DNA from: Novosphingobium olei
Lineage (GTDB): Bacteria; Pseudomonadota; Alphaproteobacteria; Sphingomonadales; Sphingomonadaceae
Direction: 5' to 3'
Assembly (NCBI RefSeq): GCF_012927405.1
Contig: NZ_JABBGM010000008.1
Coordinates: 92,030-156,029 of the forward strand
DNA: 64,000 nt
This document shows positions 1 to 9,103 of the stretch, piece by piece (positions within the stretch are counted from its first letter, which is position 1; every line of letters starts with the position of its first letter). The translations under genes were made by a program, and so were the position numbers. The notes under the pieces were generated by a model. It ran no database searches. It saw only the letters and a list, made by a program, of their open reading frames with translations, and was not told the DNA's origin.

Positions 1-1662
1 GACATGCGCCTTCAGCTCGGCCTCGGTCACGCTTTCGCCGGGCTTCAGCTGCACCAGCGCGCCGACCTCCTCGCCCAGCACGCGGTCGGGCAGGCCGACG
101 ACGGCGGCATCGATCACCGCCGGGTGCGCGACCAGCACGCTTTCGACCTCAACGCAGTAGACGTTCTCGCCGCCGCGGATCAGCATGTCCTTCTTGCGGT
201 CGAGCAGATAGACGAAGCCTTCCTCGTCAATCCGGCAGACGTCGCCGGTGTGGTACCAGCCGTCGGTAAAGGCGGCGGCGGTGCCTTCGGGATTGTTCCA
301 GTAGCCCGCGACGACGTTCGGCCCGCGAATGCACAGTTCGCCCGAAGCGCCCTGCGGCACTTCGTTGCCGGCATCGTCGACGACCTTGAGATCGACGCAG
401 GGGACCGCGATGCCGACGCTGTCTGGGTGGGTCAGGTAGTCCTCGGCGCTGTGCGTTGCCGAAACCGACGAAGTCTCGGTCGCGCCATAGCCCTGGCCGA
501 CCGGGAACCACGGGAAGACCTGGCTGAAGCGGATCGTCAGCTCCGGAGCGATGGCCGCGCCGCCATAGCCGTAACCTTCGAGGCTCGACAGGTCGCGCTT
601 CGAAAAGTCGGGCGATTCCAGCACCTGCCAGACCATCGCAGGCACGCCGGTCGTGGAATTGACCTTCTCGCGTTCGATCAGTTCGAGGAAACGCTCGGGG
701 TTCCACTTGTACATCAGCACGATCTTCCAGCCTGCGACGATCGCCGGGACCATCATCGAATTGGTGCCGGTGACGTGGAACAGCGGCACCGGGATCAGCA
801 GGGTCTTCTGCTCGGGCGCCGGCGCGTCCGGCTCGGGCGGCGGCGGCAATTCCTCGCCCCGGCGGATCGCGGCGCGCGCGCCGTTGAAGCCGAGGCTGAT
901 CATGTTGGTCATGATGTTGCGGTGCGACCCCATCGCGCCCTTGGGTCGCCCGGTGGTGCCGCTAGTGTAGAGGATGGTGGCGAGATCGTCGGTGTCGCAC
1001 TGCGGATCGGGCATCGGGTCGTCGGGCAGGCTGCTGTAGTCGGCAGGCTTTCCGATCAGGCTTTCGAGCGTCACCGCGCCTTGCGCAGCCTCACCGCGCG
1101 TCACGATCAGGCCGGCGAGATCGAGCCGGCCGACTTCGGGTGCGAGGCGGTCCAGTCGCTCGCCATCCACGATTGCAACCTTCGCGCCCGAGTTCTCGAT
1201 GCCGTAGGCAAGCTCCTCGCCCGTGCCCCAGGCATTGAGCGGCGTCAGCACCGCGCCGATCGAGGCTCCGGCCCAGAAGGCGATGATCCATTCGGGCAAG
1301 TTGCGCATCGCGATGACCAGGCGATCGCCCTTCTGCACGCCAAAGCGCTCGGCCAGAATGCGGCCGAGCGTTCCCGCGGCGCGGAAAGCCTGATCGTAGG
1401 TCAGGCGCTCGTCCTCGAATACCACAAACTCGCGATTCCCCCAGCCGCGCCCGATCTCGAAAACCTCTCGCAGGCTGGTCATCGCGTTCACGTATGTGCG
1501 GTATGTACGTCCGCGGATCTCGGTTTCCTGCATCTCGAACGGGGCGCCCGACGCAGTCAGGACGCGATAGGTTTCGGCGATGCTGACGGCCGGCCAGCCT
1601 TGGGGAATCTGTCCCGGCTGGACGTGCGGGGTGGTCTCGGCGGGACTTGCTGCAGCTTCCAT
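1..1662 (-). CDS. Acyl-CoA ligase (AMP-forming), C-terminus beyond window
   Basis: This ANL-superfamily ligase activates a carboxylic acid to its CoA thioester through an acyl-AMP intermediate. The reading frame is open for 554 codons to the window edge. The ATP/AMP-binding loop TSGTTGRPKG lies near residue 232, a YGATE motif near 390, and the TGD...DRKKDM...GGEN hinge block near 470-500. The catalytic C-terminal lysine segment is not in the window. The start is ATG at 1662, preceded by GGGAGAGAAGAC. The PLFHVTG and IEREK segments make it a close relative of the ligase at 22395. It is divergent from the ligase at 1875, across a region carrying a motif shared with other promoters of the cluster. 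The substrate cannot be read from sequence. Confidence 0.93.
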   Translation of the reverse strand, partial: MEAAASPAETTPHVQPGQIPQGWPAVSIAETYRVLTASGAPFEMQETEIRGRTYRTYVNAMTSLREVFEIGRGWGNREFVVFEDERLTYDQAFRAAGTLGRILAERFGVQKGDRLVIAMRNLPEWIIAFWAGASIGAVLTPLNAWGTGEELAYGIENSGAKVAIVDGERLDRLAPEVGRLDLAGLIVTRGEAAQGAVTLESLIGKPADYSSLPDDPMPDPQCDTDDLATILYTSGTTGRPKGAMGSHRNIMTNMISLGFNGARAAIRRGEELPPPPEPDAPAPEQKTLLIPVPLFHVTGTNSMMVPAIVAGWKIVLMYKWNPERFLELIEREKVNSTTGVPAMVWQVLESPDFSKRDLSSLEGYGYGGAAIAPELTIRFSQVFPWFPVGQGYGATETSSVSATHSAEDYLTHPDSVGIAVPCVDLKVVDDAGNEVPQGASGELCIRGPNVVAGYWNNPEGTAAAFTDGWYHTGDVCRIDEEGFVYLLDRKKDMLIRGGENVYCVEVESVLVAHPAVIDAAVVGLPDRVLGEEVGALVQLKPGESVTEAELKAHV

Positions 1663-1741
1663 GATCGTCTTCTCTCCCGGGGCTCCGTCGCGGCAGGTCG
1701 ATCACGCGCGGATACCCTCGACCTTGTCCTTGGGTGCCATT

Positions 1742-1761
1742 AGTTAATCGCTTAGTCAAAC
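1742..1761 (+). promoter_or_regulatory. Shared cluster motif, copy A
   Basis: AGTTAATCGCTTAGTCAAAC lies between the divergent acyl-CoA ligases. It is one of four related copies (also 11733-11752, 14297-14318 and 15061-15080) of the form TTAATCGSTYAAGYAA, all upstream of genes of the same catabolic cluster. It is seen directly as a recurrent motif. Its role as an operator for a TetR protein of the cluster is inferred. The same intergenic region also has AAGTTT twice, 14 bp apart (about 1804-1829). Confidence 0.45.
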
Positions 1762-1874
1762 GCTCGCGCCGTGATATCTCGCGACCGCAAGCCTCGACAT
1801 TGCAAAGTTTATAACAGACTCTAAGTTTGTCCAGCGACCGGAAAGCTTCCGGCGCTGCTCGAGAGGAAAAGCCT

Positions 1875-3440
1875 ATGCTGGTGGGAGATATTCCGGCGCT
1901 TGCGGCGCACCGTGCGCCCGATGTGCTGGCGGTACAGTTCCAGGGTCGTGCCTGGACCTACGCCCAGATGCGCGACAAGGCGTGGCAGCTCGGCAATGCG
2001 CTGATGCGAATCGCCGACATGGGCGACCGTATCGCGATCCTCGCGGAAAACTGCCCGGAATACGTGCTAGCCTATTATGGCGTACCGGCAGCGGGGATGG
2101 CGCTGACGTTCCTCAACTATCGCCTCTCTCCGCGCGAACTCGCTTGGATCATCGGCAATGCCGGACCTTCGGTGCTGATCGTCGAGGACAAGTTCATGGG
2201 GGCGATCGAACAGATCCGCGCCGACATCCCGACGGTCAGGCACCTGATCTCGATCGGCGAGACCCAGCCCGGCACGCTGGGGTTCGACGCCTTCCTCGCC
2301 ACCGGTGAAGCGAGCCCGCCGCCGGTGCAGGTACGCGAGGACGACCTTGCCTGGCTGCTCTATACCTCGGGCACGACTGGCCTGCCCAAGGGCGCGATGC
2401 TCAGCCACCGCAACGTCGTCGCCGCGGTGATGAACAGCCTCGTCAGTTGGGACAAGGACCCGCCCGGCGGCCCCGATCCGGTGTTCATGCTGACGTTCCC
2501 GATGTATCACGTCGCGGGCTATGCGCTGCTGGTGAACCACTTGCGCGCAGCGCCGGTCGTGGTGATGCAGAACTTCGACATCGAGGTGTTCTTCTCCACG
2601 ATCGAGCGGCACAAGGTGACCGCGCTTTCGCTCGCGCCGACAATGATCGCGATGCTGCTCAACCACCCGAGCCGGGCGAACTACGACCTCTCGAGCCTGC
2701 GCAACATCGGATACGGCGCCTCGGCCATGCCCGCCGCCGTGCTGCTACGCGCGCGAGAGATCTGGCCGCAGGTGCGCTTCGCCACCGGTTTCGGCATGAC
2801 CGAGCTGGCAGGCAACGTCATGGTCCTCACCGCCGAGGAGCACGACGAGGCGGTCGATAAGGGCTTGCCGACGCTCAATTCGGTCGGCCACCAGATGCTG
2901 CTCAGCCGGGTCCGTGTGGTCGATGGAGAAGGCCGCGACGTCGCGCCGGGCGAGGAGGGCGAAATCCTCGTCAAGGGCGACCAGGTGCTGTCGGGATATT
3001 GGCGCAATCCCGAAGCGACCGAAAGGTCGTTTGTCGACGGCTGGTTTCATACCGGCGACGTCGGCCGCTGGAACGAGCAGGGCTTCCTTTGGATCGTCGA
3101 CCGCAAGAAGGACATGATCGTCACCGGCGGCGAGAACGTCTACCCGCGCGAAGTCGAGGAAGTGCTCTACAAGCACCCCGCCGTCCTGGAAGCCGCCGTC
3201 ATCGGCGCCGAGGACGAAAAGTGGGGCGAGGAAGTCGTCGCGGTGATCTCCTGCCGCAACGGTCAGAGCACCACCTGCGCGGACCTCGTCACGCACTGCC
3301 GCGAACACATCGCCAGCTACAAAAAGCCCCGCGCCGTCGCTTTCGTCGACGAACTGCCCAAGAATGCCTCGGGCAAGGTGCTGAAGCGCGAGCTGCGCGA
3401 ATGGATCAGGGACGGGCGGCTGGAACTGCTGCGGCCCTGA
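1875..3440 (+). CDS. Acyl-CoA ligase / fatty-acyl-CoA synthetase
   Basis: A 521-residue ANL-family AMP-forming ligase that activates a fatty or other carboxylic acid to acyl-CoA. It has the complete set of landmarks: YTSGTTGLPKG near residue 162-173, FGMTE near 305, the TGD...DRKKDM...GGENVYP block near 395-425, and the catalytic-lysine tail NASGKVLKREL near 497. The ATG at 1875 is preferred because GAGAGGA sits 7-13 nt upstream; an in-frame TTG at 1827 has no ribosome site. It is divergent from the partial ligase on its left and convergent with the crotonase on its right, with a strong hairpin just after the stop. It probably feeds the acyl-CoA dehydrogenases and hydratases nearby. Confidence 0.93.
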   Translation: MLVGDIPALAAHRAPDVLAVQFQGRAWTYAQMRDKAWQLGNALMRIADMGDRIAILAENCPEYVLAYYGVPAAGMALTFLNYRLSPRELAWIIGNAGPSVLIVEDKFMGAIEQIRADIPTVRHLISIGETQPGTLGFDAFLATGEASPPPVQVREDDLAWLLYTSGTTGLPKGAMLSHRNVVAAVMNSLVSWDKDPPGGPDPVFMLTFPMYHVAGYALLVNHLRAAPVVVMQNFDIEVFFSTIERHKVTALSLAPTMIAMLLNHPSRANYDLSSLRNIGYGASAMPAAVLLRAREIWPQVRFATGFGMTELAGNVMVLTAEEHDEAVDKGLPTLNSVGHQMLLSRVRVVDGEGRDVAPGEEGEILVKGDQVLSGYWRNPEATERSFVDGWFHTGDVGRWNEQGFLWIVDRKKDMIVTGGENVYPREVEEVLYKHPAVLEAAVIGAEDEKWGEEVVAVISCRNGQSTTCADLVTHCREHIASYKKPRAVAFVDELPKNASGKVLKRELREWIRDGRLELLRP

Positions 3441-3445
3441 TACGT

Positions 3446-3470
3446 CTGAGGGCCACGGGGTGGCCCTCAG
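3446..3470. terminator. Hairpin between convergent genes
   Basis: A perfect 11-bp inverted repeat (CTGAGGGCCAC / GTGGCCCTCAG) with a 3-nt loop lies 5 nt after the stop of the ligase gene. There is no T-tract on the plus side. It sits between convergent genes, so a bidirectional terminator or mRNA 3' stabiliser is the simplest reading. Confidence 0.6.
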
Positions 3471-3476
3471 ATACGC

Positions 3477-3510
3477 CTAGGTGTAGTTCTACCCCATCTA
3501 GGTGTCGTTC
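3477..3510. repeat. Short direct repeat beside the hairpin
   Basis: CTAGGTGTAGTTC (3477-3489) and CTAGGTGTCGTTC (3498-3510) match at 12 of 13 positions with an 8-nt spacer. They lie between the hairpin and the stop codon of the convergent crotonase gene. The function is unknown; a protein-binding site or chance duplication are both possible. Confidence 0.4.
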
Positions 3511-3513
3511 AGG

Positions 3514-4380
3514 TCACCACCACGGATAGCCGCTCGGCATGTCGGTAGAGACCTTGTTCGGGAACGCGGGCTTCCGCTTTTCTATAAACGAAGCAACACC
3601 TTCCTTCACATCGCCGCCCGATCCCAGCTCCAGCGCGAAGGGCCCGTCGATCTTCAGCAGGTCGAACGGCAGTTCGGCAGAACCGAAGCGCCAGATCATC
3701 GCCCGCGTCAGCGCAACCGACACGGCAGAGGTGTTTTCGGCGATGCCCAGCGCGATCTCCCGCGCACGGGCCAGCAACTGGTCGTGCGGCACGACTTCGC
3801 TGACAAGGCCGCCCTTGAGCGCCTCTGCCGCATCGAAGACATTGCCCTCGATCGCCCAGCGCAGCGCCTGCGCGGTGCCGACGAGGCGCGGCAGGAACCA
3901 CGCGCTGCCAGCTTCGGGGACGAGGCCCCGCCGCGCGAAGACGAAGCCGAAGCGCGCCTGGTCCGATGCGATCTTGATGTCGGTAGGCAGCGCCATCGTC
4001 GCGCCGACCCCCACCGCCGGTCCGTTGAACGCTGCAATCGTTGCCTTCTTCGAATTGAACAGCGCGCCGACGAAGCCACCGTTGCCGCCGAGGCCACCAT
4101 CGCCATCGGCGCTGCGGCTGGCGCCGAAGTTCTTCGCGCCTTCGCCCGACTTGGTGTCGAAGCTGCCCGCGCCTGCCGAGATGTCGGCCCCGGCGCAGAA
4201 GCCCCGACCGGCGCCGGTCATGATGATGACGCGCACGGCGTCGTCATCGTTGGCGAGCCCCACCGCTTGCGCAAGTTCGGCGCCCATCGTCGCGGTGAAG
4301 GCGTTGAGCTTGTCGGGCCGGTTTAGGGTGATGGTCGCCACCGGTCCGTCGACGGCATAGAGGATGTCGCTGAACTGCAT
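3514..4380 (-). CDS. Enoyl-CoA hydratase/isomerase (crotonase) with Gly-rich insert
   Basis: A 288-residue crotonase-fold protein, probably hydrating a 2-enoyl-CoA. The first oxyanion-hole segment GRGFCAGAD is at residues 59-66 and the second at NGPAVGVGA (119-127). A catalytic-type glutamate, E156, lies in LVPEAGS. Residues about 69-105 form a Gly/Ser/Ala-rich insertion that normally shorter crotonases lack. ATG at 4380 has GAGGAAAAGCA directly upstream. It is the last gene of a minus-strand run with the SMP-30-like gene (14 nt gap) and perhaps the dehydrogenase above it. Substrate specificity is not readable. Confidence 0.9.
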   Translation of the reverse strand: MQFSDILYAVDGPVATITLNRPDKLNAFTATMGAELAQAVGLANDDDAVRVIIMTGAGRGFCAGADISAGAGSFDTKSGEGAKNFGASRSADGDGGLGGNGGFVGALFNSKKATIAAFNGPAVGVGATMALPTDIKIASDQARFGFVFARRGLVPEAGSAWFLPRLVGTAQALRWAIEGNVFDAAEALKGGLVSEVVPHDQLLARAREIALGIAENTSAVSVALTRAMIWRFGSAELPFDLLKIDGPFALELGSGGDVKEGVASFIEKRKPAFPNKVSTDMPSGYPWW

Positions 4381-4394
4381 TGCTTTTCCTCGCC

Positions 4395-5309
4395 TCAGGC
4401 GTTGAAGTTTAGCTTGAGGCCGGGCCGCGGCCAGCGGGCCTTGTAGAGCTTGCCGGTGCCCGAGCAGGTGATGAAGACAGTCTGCATGTCGTCGCCGCCG
4501 AAGCAGATGTTGGTCGTGATCGGATCGGGGAAGGCATAGTGCTCCCAGTTCCCGTCCGCCGGATCGAACGAGGTGATCCCGCCGTTGACCAGCGTCGCCA
4601 CGCAGACCCGGCCATTGGCCTCTACCGCAAGGCTGTCGAACAGCTGGTAGCCGGGAAGCGGGCCCATGACCTTGCCCGCGGTCCACATGTCGGCAGGCGC
4701 GGCGAGTTCGCCCGGCGCCGCCACGTCGAATTCCCACAGGCGGCCGGTTTGCGTCTCGGCCACGAAAACCTGTTTGCCATCAGGCGAGAGGCCGACGCCG
4801 TTGGGCGTGGTCATGCCATCGCGCGCGAGCAAGATCTTCTTGCCGTCGATCGTCGCGTAGTGGAGGTGGCCGACGTGGCTGACGTCGCCATTGCTCTTGC
4901 CGAGGTCGGTGAACCAGAAGCCGCCGTCCTTGTCGAACACGATGTCGTTGGGCCCGCGCAGCGGCTTGCCGTCGCATTCGCTGTAGAGCGTGGTGACTTC
5001 GCCGGTGGCGAGGTCGACGCGCTGGATCGAGCCGGTGACATAGTAATCGGGGGTGCCGTGGGGCAGGGTCAGGCCACCCGCCTCGTTCCACTGGAAGCCG
5101 CCGTTGTTGCAGACATAGACCGCGCCGTCGGGCCCGATCGCAGCGCCGTTGGGGCCGCCGCCCAGCTCGGCGATCACTTCCTGCCGGCCATCGGGATGTA
5201 CGCGCGTGAGGGTCTGACGTTTAATCTCGACCAGCACGACCGAGCCGTCGGCCATGGCGATCGGGCCTTCGGGAAATTGCAGCCCTTCGGTGATCAGTTC
5301 GAATTCCAT
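4395..5309 (-). CDS. SMP-30/gluconolactonase/LRE-family lactonase
   Basis: A 304-residue six-bladed beta-propeller of the SMP-30/gluconolactonase family, predicted to be a divalent-metal-dependent lactone hydrolase. Typical metal and substrate residues are visible: E14 in FPEGP, N121 in RGPND, N170 in TPNGVGLSPDGK, and an Asp in LFDSLAVEANG near 225. No signal peptide is seen, so it is probably cytoplasmic. The start at 5309 follows GGGAGAGAGAAC. The setting, between acyl-CoA dehydrogenase and crotonase genes, suggests opening of a lactone formed in the degradation of a cyclic substrate. That is inference. Confidence 0.88.
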   Translation of the reverse strand: MEFELITEGLQFPEGPIAMADGSVVLVEIKRQTLTRVHPDGRQEVIAELGGGPNGAAIGPDGAVYVCNNGGFQWNEAGGLTLPHGTPDYYVTGSIQRVDLATGEVTTLYSECDGKPLRGPNDIVFDKDGGFWFTDLGKSNGDVSHVGHLHYATIDGKKILLARDGMTTPNGVGLSPDGKQVFVAETQTGRLWEFDVAAPGELAAPADMWTAGKVMGPLPGYQLFDSLAVEANGRVCVATLVNGGITSFDPADGNWEHYAFPDPITTNICFGGDDMQTVFITCSGTGKLYKARWPRPGLKLNFNA

Positions 5310-5372
5310 TGTTCTCTCTCCCGGGGGGTGGCGGCGCGCGAGGGAGCGCGCCGCCGTTTCACATGGTCTTGC

Positions 5373-6668
5373 TCAGCGGATGCCCGGAACGTGAAGCCTG
5401 GCGGCTTCGGCGTTCTTGGCGCGCGTCAGGTCGTCGGCGTACTTGCCGAACTCCATGCGCGCGATCGTGCGGGCGTGGACTTCGTCCGGACCGTCGGCGA
5501 TGCGCAAGCTACGCTGGCCCGCCCACATGCGGGCGAGGCCCGGATCGCTGGTGACGCCGGCGCCGCCGAAGGCCTGGATCGCATCGTCGATGATCTGCAG
5601 CGCCATGTTCGGGGCCTGGACCTTGATCATGGCGATCTCGAGCCGCGCCGACTTGTTGCCGGCGCGGTCCATCATGTCCGCCGCCTTGAGGCAGAGCAGG
5701 CGGGTCATCTCGATGTCGATGCGCGCGCGCGCGATGCGCTGTTCCCAGATCGAGTGGGTCGAGATGGTCTTGCCGAAGGCGACGCGGGACTGCAGGCGGC
5801 GCGCCATCTTTTCCAGCGCGACTTCAGCCGTGCCGATGGTGCGCATGCAGTGGTGGATGCGGCCAGGCCCGAGGCGCCCTTGCGCGATCTCGAAGCCGCG
5901 GCCTTCGCCCCAGATCACGTTCTCGACGGGCACGCGGACGTTCTCGAGCAGCACTTCGGCATGGCCGTGCGGCGCATCGTCCCAGCCGAACACCGGCAGC
6001 ATGCGCAGGATCTTGATGCCCGGCGTGTCCATTGGCACGAGCACCTGGCTCTGCTGGGTGTAGGAGCCTGCCGAAGGATCGGTCTTGCCCATCAGGATCG
6101 CGACCTTGCAGCGCGGATCGCCGACCCCCGAGGACCACCACTTGCGGCCGTTGATGACGTAATGGTCGCCATCGCGCTCGATGCGGGTCTCGATGTTGGT
6201 CGCGTCCGACGAAGCGACGGCGGGCTCGGTCATCAGGAAGGCCGAACGGATGTCGCCGTTCATCAGCGGACGCAGCCACTGTTCCTTCTGCTCGCGGGTG
6301 CCGTAGCGATAGAGCACTTCCATGTTGCCGGTATCGGGCGCCGAGCAGTTGAACACTTCCGAGGCGAAGCCGACGCGGCCGAACAGTTCGCAGACCGGCG
6401 CGTATTCAAGGTTGGTGAGCTGTTCGCCTTCGAACTGGAAGGTTTCGTCAAGCTGCGGCTGGCCCGAATGCGGCGGCATGAACAGGTTCCACAGGCCGGC
6501 AGCCTTGGCCTTGGCCTTCAGCTCCTCGACGATCGGGATGACCTTCCAGCGCTCGCCTTCCTCGTGCTGCTGCTCGTAGATCGGAACAGCAGGATAGATA
6601 TGCTCTTCCATGAAGCGCGAGACACGATCGACCCAGTATTGCTGTCGATCAGTATAAGTAAAATCCAT
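5373..6668 (-). CDS. Acyl-CoA dehydrogenase family protein
   Basis: A 431-residue FAD-dependent acyl-CoA dehydrogenase. It contains the flavin-loop signature [13 protein letters not shown], the beta-domain segment [12 protein letters not shown], and the C-terminal [12 protein letters not shown] block. The overall pattern resembles the ACAD10/11-type dehydrogenase domain. ATG at 6668 (MDFTYTDRQ) has AAGGATGACCTG immediately upstream and is preferred over an in-frame upstream codon. It is divergent from the TetR gene at 6782, with only 113 bp between, which suggests control by that regulator. It would introduce the alpha-beta double bond for the crotonases encoded nearby. Confidence 0.93.
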   Translation of the reverse strand: MDFTYTDRQQYWVDRVSRFMEEHIYPAVPIYEQQHEEGERWKVIPIVEELKAKAKAAGLWNLFMPPHSGQPQLDETFQFEGEQLTNLEYAPVCELFGRVGFASEVFNCSAPDTGNMEVLYRYGTREQKEQWLRPLMNGDIRSAFLMTEPAVASSDATNIETRIERDGDHYVINGRKWWSSGVGDPRCKVAILMGKTDPSAGSYTQQSQVLVPMDTPGIKILRMLPVFGWDDAPHGHAEVLLENVRVPVENVIWGEGRGFEIAQGRLGPGRIHHCMRTIGTAEVALEKMARRLQSRVAFGKTISTHSIWEQRIARARIDIEMTRLLCLKAADMMDRAGNKSARLEIAMIKVQAPNMALQIIDDAIQAFGGAGVTSDPGLARMWAGQRSLRIADGPDEVHARTIARMEFGKYADDLTRAKNAEAARLHVPGIR

Positions 6669-6781
6669 CAGGTCATCCTTTCTTGGAGGTATCGGCCGCA
6701 TTGCCCGGCCGGTTGCGGGGTTTCAGCAAACCTTTTTCGCGCTATGCGGGGTTGGCCGCAGCGATCGGTGGAGTGGTGCGA

Positions 6782-7492
6782 ATGAGCGAACAGACCTTGC
6801 GCAAGACCGCGGCGGAATTGCCGAAGAGCCGGCGCGAGGCGGGCAAGGAGGAGCGGCGTCGCCGCATCATCCATGCCGCGAAGGAAATGATCCGCGAGAC
6901 CGGCAGCACCGGCCTGTCGATGCGCGCGCTGGCCGAGCGCGCCGGGGTGAGCCTTGCCACGCCCTACAATCTCTTCGGCTCGCGCGGGGCGGTGGTGCTC
7001 GCGGTGCTCGACGACGTGCGCGATTTCCGGGCCCGCTTCGCCGAAGCGCGCACCGGCGACCCGGTCGACCACATCCTTGCGGTGGTCGATCTCGGCGTCG
7101 ACTACTATCTCGCCGACCCGGCTTTCTACACCACCTTGTGGCGCGAGGTATTCGCCATCTCGGGCGAAGTGCGCAGCGCGATCTACAACCCGCGGCGCGA
7201 CGAATTTTGGTTGGGGCTGGTGCGCGACATCGCTGATGCCGGCCTGCTGCGCGAGGGCATCGAGCCCCTTCGCTTGCTCAAACAACTCGACCACCAGTTC
7301 CGCTCGGTCATGCTCGACTGGGTGGCGGGTGACCTGTGCGCGATCTCGCTGGGGCCGACCATCAAGCTTGGCTACGCGCTGATCCTGTGCGGCGCAGCGA
7401 GCGAGGCGGCGCGAGCCAGCTTCGAGCGGCGCGTAACGCAGTGCCACAGCATGTTGGAAGAGGCCGAAGAACGGAAGGCGCGCGCGGACTAG
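6782..7492 (+). CDS. TetR/AcrR-family transcriptional regulator
   Basis: A 236-residue TetR-type repressor. The N-terminal helix-turn-helix spans about residues 24-70 and includes LSMRALAERAGVSLATPYNLFGSRG. The C-terminal ligand-binding helices diverge from characterised members. The start is ATG 6782, with GGTGGAG upstream; an earlier in-frame TTG at 6683 would run back towards the divergent gene start. It lies between two acyl-CoA dehydrogenase genes and is divergent from the first, so local control by an acyl-CoA-type ligand is likely but inferred. It ends against a UUCG-type hairpin. Confidence 0.9.
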   Translation: MSEQTLRKTAAELPKSRREAGKEERRRRIIHAAKEMIRETGSTGLSMRALAERAGVSLATPYNLFGSRGAVVLAVLDDVRDFRARFAEARTGDPVDHILAVVDLGVDYYLADPAFYTTLWREVFAISGEVRSAIYNPRRDEFWLGLVRDIADAGLLREGIEPLRLLKQLDHQFRSVMLDWVAGDLCAISLGPTIKLGYALILCGAASEAARASFERRVTQCHSMLEEAEERKARAD

Positions 7493-7501
7493 ACCGACGC
7501 A

Positions 7502-7525
7502 GCCTCCCGTCCTTCGGACGGAGGC
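7502..7525. terminator. UUCG-loop hairpin downstream of TetR gene
   Basis: GCCTCC(C)GTC / GACGGAGGC form a stem around CTTCG, with one bulge, 9 nt after the TetR stop. Two further GC-rich hairpins follow before 7610 (arms GGGCGCC 7549-7555 with GGCGCCC 7571-7577, and GAATGCC / GGCATTC about 7591-7610). The 117-bp gap between convergent genes is filled with stem-loops and holds no gene. Confidence 0.6.
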
Positions 7526-7609
7526 ATCACCGCCCTCGAGGGAGCAGGGGGCGCCGGCCGGCAAGAGCCGGGCGCCCGCGCTGCAAGAGGGAATGCCTCC
7601 GATGGGCAT

Positions 7610-8992
7610 TCAGACAACTTCCGGACGCGTCGTGTCGATCGCCTGCCAGCCGCTGCGCGGACGGATCTGCGACTGCTTGCGGTAGTCGACGTCGTCGTAG
7701 GTGAGTTCGGAGAACTCCTTCCGCTTCGGGCCGAGATAGCCGAACAGGAAGGCCGCGACCTTGCGCATCTGGATTTCTTCGGTGCCCTCGGTGATGCGAT
7801 AGCGGCGGTGGTGGCGATATATGTGCTCGAACGGCTTGTGCCGCGAATAGCCGATGCCGCCGTGCACCTGGATCGCGCGGTCAGCCGCTTCGCAGCACAG
7901 CCGGTTCGCCCAGTAGTTGCACATCGAGACCTTGTCCGAAATCCGCTTCTCCACTTCGGGATGGGTCATCTGGTCCATTTCCCAAGCGGTCTTGCGGATC
8001 AGCAGGCGCAGCATCTCGCACTGGGTGGCGAGCTCCACGAGCGGGAACTGGATCGCCTGGTTGCGCGCGAGATCCTCGCCGAACGGCTGGCGCATCCGGG
8101 CATAGCGCACCGATTCCTCGATGCAGTAGACGGCTGAACCCAGCGAGCCCGCGGCCTGGCGGATGCGGTTCTCGTGCACGAACGACTGCGCAAGCGGGAG
8201 GCCGTTGTCGATGGGGCCGAAGATCGTGCTATCGGGCACCCAGACATTGGTGAACGACACGCGCGGGTGATCGGTCGGCATGTTGAAGGTCCACAGGTAC
8301 TGCTCGACTTTCACGCCCGGATCGTCGGCGGGGACGAGAAAGCAGGTGATGCCGCGCGCCGCGCCATCTTCGCCCGAAGTGCGGGCGAACAGCGCACAGT
8401 GGGTCGCCACATGCATGCCGGTGGTCCACATCTTCTCGCCGTTGATCAGCCAGCCCTCGACGCCGTCGCGGGTCTCGCGCAGGGCGCGTGTTTCCATGTG
8501 GGTGGCGTCGGAGCCGTGATAGGGCTCGGTCAGGCCGAAGGTGACGCGGCGGGTCCCGTCGAACATGCCCTGAATAAATTCGGCGCGCTGTTCGGGCGTG
8601 CCGAAATCGTCGAACATCTTGGCGAAGGGATTGTTGGCGACGATCGAATGCTCTGTCTGCTGGTCGTAATGCAGCCCGAGGCCCTTTGCCGCGAGGTATT
8701 CGCGGATGACGGTCATCCACAGGTTGTTGCCGCCCTTGCCGCCGAACTTGGGGTCCATGGCGAAGCGCAGATGCCCCGCCTTGTCAGCGCGGCGCTTGGC
8801 CTCGCGCATCAGCTCTTCCCACTCTTCGCGGGGTAGGCCGTCGTTCTCGAAATCGGTGCGCGCCCATTCGCGGCGGTGGTCGAAGAAGCGGACGTTGTCG
8901 TCCTGCTCCTCGAGCGGCCTGATCTCCTTCTCGATGAAGGCGTCGAGCTCCTTCAGGTAATCGAGCAGATCCTGGGGCAGGCTGAAATCCAT
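7610..8992 (-). CDS. Acyl-CoA dehydrogenase family protein
   Basis: A 460-residue acyl-CoA dehydrogenase. The flavin-contact motif GLTEPYHGSDATH lies near residues 151-163, INGEKMWTTG near 188, and AIQVHGGIGYSR near 389. The RITEGTEEIQMRK segment carries a catalytic-base-type glutamate. The start is ATG 8992, with GGAGAGACGTG upstream; a GTG one codon earlier is also in frame. It is separate from the shorter dehydrogenase at 5373 and may act on a different chain length, or as a second oxidation step. It is transcribed in the same direction as the TonB-dependent receptor upstream, with a gap of about 110 nt. Confidence 0.93.
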   Translation of the reverse strand: MDFSLPQDLLDYLKELDAFIEKEIRPLEEQDDNVRFFDHRREWARTDFENDGLPREEWEELMREAKRRADKAGHLRFAMDPKFGGKGGNNLWMTVIREYLAAKGLGLHYDQQTEHSIVANNPFAKMFDDFGTPEQRAEFIQGMFDGTRRVTFGLTEPYHGSDATHMETRALRETRDGVEGWLINGEKMWTTGMHVATHCALFARTSGEDGAARGITCFLVPADDPGVKVEQYLWTFNMPTDHPRVSFTNVWVPDSTIFGPIDNGLPLAQSFVHENRIRQAAGSLGSAVYCIEESVRYARMRQPFGEDLARNQAIQFPLVELATQCEMLRLLIRKTAWEMDQMTHPEVEKRISDKVSMCNYWANRLCCEAADRAIQVHGGIGYSRHKPFEHIYRHHRRYRITEGTEEIQMRKVAAFLFGYLGPKRKEFSELTYDDVDYRKQSQIRPRSGWQAIDTTRPEVV

Positions 8993-9103
8993 CACGTCTC
9001 TCCGTCGTTACAGGTCATTGTCGCGGCAGCGCCGGCCGGGCGCGAAGGCCCGGCCGGTTGCCTCGGGGTGGCGAAGGGCGTGGTCGTTCGCCATCCGCGG
9101 GGA

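Noticed and set aside
4..1743. Long open frame on the plus strand (579 codons)
   Set aside because: It is antisense to the acyl-CoA ligase, whose motifs and ribosome site are clear on the minus strand. Its composition (H/R/D/A-rich) is that of a GC-rich shadow frame.
4539..6785. 748-codon plus-strand frame opposite the lactonase and dehydrogenase genes
   Set aside because: It has no recognisable domain and mirrors two genes with full family motifs on the other strand.
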